From the NCBI GenBank assembly GCA_964456255.1, contig CAYWDZ010000120.1:1-9545 (forward strand): a DNA stretch of 9,545 nucleotides, written 5' to 3'. This document shows positions 6,154 through 9,545 of this stretch, in pieces; position 1 is the first letter of the stretch, and each line of letters starts with the position of its first letter. The notes under the pieces are model-generated. The model saw only the letters and a program-made list of their open reading frames with translations. It made no database searches and was not told where the DNA came from. The DNA comes from ZC4RG30 sp964456255 (GTDB lineage: Bacteria > Pseudomonadota > Gammaproteobacteria > Steroidobacterales > Steroidobacteraceae). Made by a program: the position numbers and the translations under genes.

Positions 6154-7719
6154 CTAGTGGGCGCTGCCTGTTCCGACTGCCTTGAACGGCGGCTTGGCCA
6201 GCCACACCACCGGGATCATCACCACGAACAGTGCCGCGAACATCAGGAAGATGTCGTTGGCGCCCATGGTCAGCGCCTGGTGGTTGATCACCTGGGCGGT
6301 CGTGGCCATGGCCGCATCACCGTGGATGCCGAGCGAGTTCAACTGCGCCTCATAGGCGCTCCAGGCCGGTGAATCCGGCGTGATGTGCCCGGTCATGGTG
6401 GCGTAGTGGTGCTCGCTGCGATTCGTCCACAGCAGCACGGTCACGGCGGTGGCGATGCTGCCGGAAAAAGTGCGCACGAAGTTCGACAGGCCCGCTGCCG
6501 ACGCGAGCTCCGAGGCGGGCAGGCCCGACATGATGATCTGGTTCAGCGGCAGGAAGAACAGCGGCAACCCGAAGCCCATGATGAAGCGCGGCCAGGCCAT
6601 CTGGCCGAAGGACGCGTCCGCCGTCTGGGCGGCGAACATCATCAGCGCGACGAACTGGATGGCAAAGGCCACCGTCGGCGCCGCGCGCAGGTTGATCCGG
6701 TGCAGGTTGCGCCCGATCAGCGGCGCCATCACCAGCGCCACGATGCCGATCGGTGCCATGGCCCAGCCGGCCCAGGTGCTGGTGTAGCCCAGCGCCGTCT
6801 GCAGCCACAGCGGAAAGATCACGTTCACGCCCATGAAGGCGAAATAGGCGATGGCGATGGCGATGCAGCCGGTGCGGAAGTTGCGCCGCGCGAACAGGTG
6901 CAGGTCGATGATGGGGTGCTTGTCGGTGAGCTCCCAGGGAATCAGGAAGGTGATGGCCACCACGCCGATGACGGCCGCGGCGATGATCTCGCCGGAGTGG
7001 AACCAGTCCTTCTCGTTGCCGTTGTCGAGCATGAACTGCAGCGCGCCCACGCCGATGACCAGCAGGATGAGCCCGACCACGTCCACGGGCACCTTCACGC
7101 GCTGTGATTCGCGCTTGCGCAGCAGCAGCCAGGTCACGCCGGCCGAGAACAGGCCGCCGGGGATGTTGATGTAGAACAGCCATGGCCAGCTGTAGGTGTC
7201 GGTGATCCAGCCGCCCAGCACCGGTCCGATGATGGGGGCGACGATGACCACCATGGCCCACAGACCCAGCGCCAGGCCCCTGAGGTGCACCGGGAAATTG
7301 CGCAGCAGCAGTGCCTGCGCCACCGACATCATCGGACCGGACACCACGCCCTGGATCAGCCGCGCGGCGATCAGCATGGGCATGGTGGTGGCCATGCCGC
7401 ACAGCGCGCTGAACACGATGAACAGCAGGTTGGAGATGACGAAGGTGCGCACTTCGCCGAAGCGCCGCCCGATCCAGCCGGCCAGCGGTTGCACCACCGC
7501 GGCGGCCAGCAGGTAGGAGCTGATCGCCCAGGTCCCTTCGGAAGGGCTCACTGCCAGGCTCCCGGCGATGGAAGGAATCGACACATTGACGATGGTCATG
7601 TCGAGGATTTCCATGAAGCTCGACAGGCCGATGGCCATGGTCAGGAATACCAGCGCGGCGCCGCGCAGCGGCGGGAACTCGCCCGGCTGCAACACGGCTG
7701 GTGTCTTGTCATCCGCCAT
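6154..7719 (-). CDS. emrB: EmrB/QacA-type MFS multidrug efflux pump (DHA2, 14 TM)
   Basis: Inner-membrane proton-driven drug exporter of the DHA2 family, 521 aa, the usual size for 14 transmembrane helices. Visible motifs are the first-helix signature LDMTIVNVSIPSIAGSL (~39-55), motif A in the first cytoplasmic loop GWIGRRFGEVRTF (81-93), the ARLIQG block (119-124), and the antiporter motif C IGPVLGGWITD (164-174). The long loop before the last helix (NRSEHHYATMTGH.. to ..INHQALTMGAND) is typical of EmrB rather than of 12-TM pumps. The start is 17 bases after the adaptor stop, with only a weak GGAA-type ribosome site, consistent with read-through translation in one operon. It should work with the EmrA-like adaptor and the outer-membrane factor encoded upstream to expel hydrophobic drugs or uncouplers directly to the outside. 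Family and role are firm; the actual substrates cannot be read from the sequence. Confidence 0.95.
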   Translation of the reverse strand: MADDKTPAVLQPGEFPPLRGAALVFLTMAIGLSSFMEILDMTIVNVSIPSIAGSLAVSPSEGTWAISSYLLAAAVVQPLAGWIGRRFGEVRTFVISNLLFIVFSALCGMATTMPMLIAARLIQGVVSGPMMSVAQALLLRNFPVHLRGLALGLWAMVVIVAPIIGPVLGGWITDTYSWPWLFYINIPGGLFSAGVTWLLLRKRESQRVKVPVDVVGLILLVIGVGALQFMLDNGNEKDWFHSGEIIAAAVIGVVAITFLIPWELTDKHPIIDLHLFARRNFRTGCIAIAIAYFAFMGVNVIFPLWLQTALGYTSTWAGWAMAPIGIVALVMAPLIGRNLHRINLRAAPTVAFAIQFVALMMFAAQTADASFGQMAWPRFIMGFGLPLFFLPLNQIIMSGLPASELASAAGLSNFVRTFSGSIATAVTVLLWTNRSEHHYATMTGHITPDSPAWSAYEAQLNSLGIHGDAAMATTAQVINHQALTMGANDIFLMFAALFVVMIPVVWLAKPPFKAVGTGSAH

Positions 7720-7736
7720 TGGGGATTCCGGGTGGA

Positions 7737-8906
7737 CTACTTGCCGGAGTTGGCGCGGATGATCTCGTCGGCCTCGGCTGTCGCGACGGCCAGATCCTGT
7801 GCGTACGAGCTGGTCTGCTCGTGCACGTCGGATACCGGGTCTGGCGCCAGCACGGCGCCGCTGCGGTCGTGGGTGTCCACGGTCGCGGTGATCGACAGGC
7901 CGATGCGCAAGGGATGTTCGGCCAGTTCGGCCGGATCCAGTGCGATCTTCACCGGCAGGCGCTGCACGACCTTGATCCAGTTGCCCGAAGCATTCTGCGG
8001 CGGCAGCAGCGAGAAGGCCGATCCCGTGCCGGCGGAAAGGCCAATGACACGGCCATGGAACACCACGTCACCGCCGTACAGGTCCGAAACCAGCCTGGCT
8101 GGCTGGCCCAGGCGCAGATGACGCAGCTGACCTTCCTTGAAATTCGCGTCGAGCCAGACGTCTCCAAGCGGAATGATGCTGAGCAGGCGTTCGCCCGGCG
8201 CCACGCGCTGCCCCAGCTGCACGCTGCGCTGGGCCACATAGCCGCCCACCGGCGCGACCACGGTCGTGCGCTTCACAGCCAGCCAGGCATCCTGATAGGC
8301 GGTGCTGGCAGCCTGCACCGCGGGGTTCTTTTCCAGCGAAACGCCGGCCACCAGCGCGCGCGCCGCGGCGGCCTGCTGGCGCGCCTGCGTCAGCGCGGCT
8401 TCGGCCAGTTGCACGGCTTCACGGGCGTGTCGGACTTCTTCTCCCGCCACGGCCTGCTGGGCAAGCAGCGGCTCGCGCAGGGCAAGATCCGCGCGGGCAC
8501 GCTCCAGCTGCAACTCACGCTCGGCGATGCCGGCGTCGTATTGCACGGCCTGCGCCTGTTGCATACGCACCTGCCGCACCGTCTGCGCCAGCTCGGCCGC
8601 GGCGCGCGCCAGGCGCTGGCGGGCATCGGTGTCGTCGAGCTTGAGCAGTGTCTGTCCCGCGTCGACCCTGGATGTATTGCGGACGAATACTTCGACGACG
8701 GTGCCGGTCACTTCGGTCGACACACCAACCTGATTGCCGGCCACATAGGCGTCATCGGTCTTCTCGCGCCTGGACAGCACCAGCACATCCAGCGCCACCC
8801 AGGCCGCGCCCAGCGTGATGAAGATGCTGGCGATGACCAGCAGGATGCGGCGGCGCTTGCCATTGCCATTGCCGTTGGTTGCCTGCACGGGGATGGGTTC
8901 GCTCAT
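7737..8906 (-). CDS. emrA: EmrA/HlyD-type membrane fusion protein (efflux adaptor)
   Basis: Periplasmic adaptor of 389 aa linking the EmrB-type pump to an outer-membrane channel. After a short hydrophilic start with an Asn-Gly repeat (residues 11-16) and KRRR there is one membrane anchor (~21-44), with the N terminus inside. Then follow TDDAYVAGNQV (50-60) and the first barrel-sandwich (lipoyl-like) half (STEVTGTVVEVFV), a long alpha-helical hairpin rich in Ala, Gln and Arg (~92-205), the second lipoyl half (TVVAPVGGYVAQRSVQLGQRV), and the beta-barrel domain. The block GSAFSLLPPQNASGNW (295-310), followed by IKVVQRLPV, is highly characteristic of EmrA. The start codon overlaps the stop of the upstream outer-membrane-factor gene (ATGA), and the purine-rich stretch GGAAGAAGAG just before it (8909-8918 on the complement) serves as ribosome site. 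Length and domains are complete. Confidence 0.96.
   Translation of the reverse strand: MSEPIPVQATNGNGNGKRRRILLVIASIFITLGAAWVALDVLVLSRREKTDDAYVAGNQVGVSTEVTGTVVEVFVRNTSRVDAGQTLLKLDDTDARQRLARAAAELAQTVRQVRMQQAQAVQYDAGIAERELQLERARADLALREPLLAQQAVAGEEVRHAREAVQLAEAALTQARQQAAAARALVAGVSLEKNPAVQAASTAYQDAWLAVKRTTVVAPVGGYVAQRSVQLGQRVAPGERLLSIIPLGDVWLDANFKEGQLRHLRLGQPARLVSDLYGGDVVFHGRVIGLSAGTGSAFSLLPPQNASGNWIKVVQRLPVKIALDPAELAEHPLRIGLSITATVDTHDRSGAVLAPDPVSDVHEQTSSYAQDLAVATAEADEIIRANSGK
8857..8874. repeat. Three-copy hexanucleotide tandem repeat inside the adaptor gene
   Basis: TTGCCA, TTGCCA, TTGCCG stand in tandem on the + strand and encode an alternating Asn-Gly stretch in the cytoplasmic tail of the EmrA-like protein. 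Gain or loss of a unit would keep the frame, so only tail length would vary. Confidence 0.7.
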
Positions 8907-9545
8907 GGCTCTTCTTCCATTGGCGCCGGACTGCCTGCCAGCGCTTGCTTCAGTTGCACATCCGCCAGCACGGCGGCCAGATTCACGCTTACCAGCTGCT
9001 GCTGTTCACTCAGTGTTGCGAGCTGCGCCAGGAGCCCGGGGCCCGCATGCGTCAGTTCGCCACGCAGGCGCGCAGCGGCCGCTGCGCTCAGCGCTCCGGC
9101 AGCTGCCAGCTGATGTTCCCGTTCGGCACGCTGCCGACCAGCCTGGGCGAGCAGGGTGGCCGCGGCGCCGGCCTCGCGTGCAGCGTTCACGACGGCGTCG
9201 TTGTACGCGGCGACCGCAATGTCCAGTTGCGCTTGTGCCGCGCCATGGCGTGCGTGCCTGAGGCCGGCATCGAACAGGGGGAGGTCGATGGCGATGCCGA
9301 ACTGCGGCGCGCGTGAACCGCTTTCGAGAAGATTCCCGATGTCGATGCTCGACAGTCCCGCGAGCGCCCGCAGCGAGATATCCGGATAGAAGCTGGCGCG
9401 CGTGGCATCGGTATCGCGCAGCGCCGCTTCCACGCGCCAGCGGCTGGCCTGGATGTCCGGTCGACGGGCCAGCAGGTTGGTGCCCGCATCGGCGGGCAGT
9501 GAACCGCTCACCTGCGGCAGTTCGCGCGCGACCAGAGTGGGCAGG
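8903..9545 (-). CDS. Outer-membrane efflux factor, NodT/OprM (TolC-like) family, C-terminal part (5' end outside window)
   Basis: C-terminal ~213 residues of a RND/MFS-type outer-membrane channel protein, normally ~450-500 aa; it forms the trimeric exit duct. The frame stays open to the right edge (LPTLVARELPQ precedes the internal GTG at 9511), so that GTG is not the start. Family signatures are NLLARRPDIQASRWRVEAA, followed by RASFYPDISLRALAGL, then the block FGIAIDLPLFDAGLRHAR, which is standard for NodT/OprM proteins just before the second coiled-coil repeat. The remainder is an Ala/Gln-rich helical hairpin (AAYNDAVVNAAREAG to LATLSEQQQLVSVN) that fits the periplasmic tunnel. The end MEEEP overlaps the next gene by four bases (ATGA), showing translational coupling to the EmrA-like adaptor. 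Any lipoprotein signal and the first beta-barrel half are outside the window. Regulator and promoter of the operon are likewise beyond the right edge. Confidence 0.93.
   Translation of the reverse strand, partial: LPTLVARELPQVSGSLPADAGTNLLARRPDIQASRWRVEAALRDTDATRASFYPDISLRALAGLSSIDIGNLLESGSRAPQFGIAIDLPLFDAGLRHARHGAAQAQLDIAVAAYNDAVVNAAREAGAAATLLAQAGRQRAEREHQLAAAGALSAAAAARLRGELTHAGPGLLAQLATLSEQQQLVSVNLAAVLADVQLKQALAGSPAPMEEEP

Noticed and set aside
6385..7107. 240-codon + strand open frame opposite the MFS pump gene
   Set aside because: A His/Asp/Gly-rich translation with no domain, explained by the complement of hydrophobic codons of a membrane protein.
7701..9113. 470-codon + strand open frame opposite the efflux adaptor and outer-membrane-factor genes
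   Set aside because: It is longer than the adaptor gene itself but is antisense to two clear family members; its product (His/Gln/Gly/Arg-rich, no domain) is typical of shadow frames in GC-rich DNA.
9509..9511. GTG as start of the outer-membrane-factor gene
   Set aside because: The frame stays open to the window edge and the upstream residues fit the family, so the gene is simply cut by the edge.

Overview
The window is GC-rich, densely coded bacterial chromosome. It opens inside a large single-chain purL (the Gammaproteobacteria/Betaproteobacteria type). The protein style and gene set fit a gammaproteobacterium, perhaps Xanthomonadales-like; that placement is inference, because no rRNA or other strong taxonomic marker is present. 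No tRNA, rRNA, insertion sequence, CRISPR array or phage gene is visible, and no stretch longer than 300 bases lacks a gene.

Left part, + strand (1-5223): the 3' end of purL (purine synthesis); an exported metallo-beta-lactamase-fold hydrolase of the subclass B3 type with Glu where the family has the metal-ligand Asp; then a tightly coupled DUF1800-DUF1501 pair. The gaps are short (about 36, 90 and 11 bases) and I see no convincing terminator between them, so read-through from purL is possible. The DUF1501 protein carries a Tat-type signal, while its DUF1800 partner has no visible signal peptide. Middle part (5224-6153): a 196-base gap, a small secreted TPR protein with its own strong ribosome binding site, and then a perfect 14-bp inverted repeat that probably acts as a terminator for the two converging transcription units.

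Right part, - strand (6154-9545): a tripartite multidrug efflux operon in the order outer-membrane factor (NodT/OprM type, cut by the window edge), EmrA-type adaptor, EmrB-type 14-TM MFS pump. The first two genes overlap by ATGA and the third follows after 17 bases. Together these should form a channel from cytoplasm to exterior. Any regulator would lie upstream, beyond the right edge.

Most of the window is recognisable. The points most worth a second look are the His-x-His-x-Glu-His metal site of the B3-like enzyme and the functionally uncharacterised DUF1800/DUF1501 pair, whose likely TTG start removes an apparent N-terminal extension.
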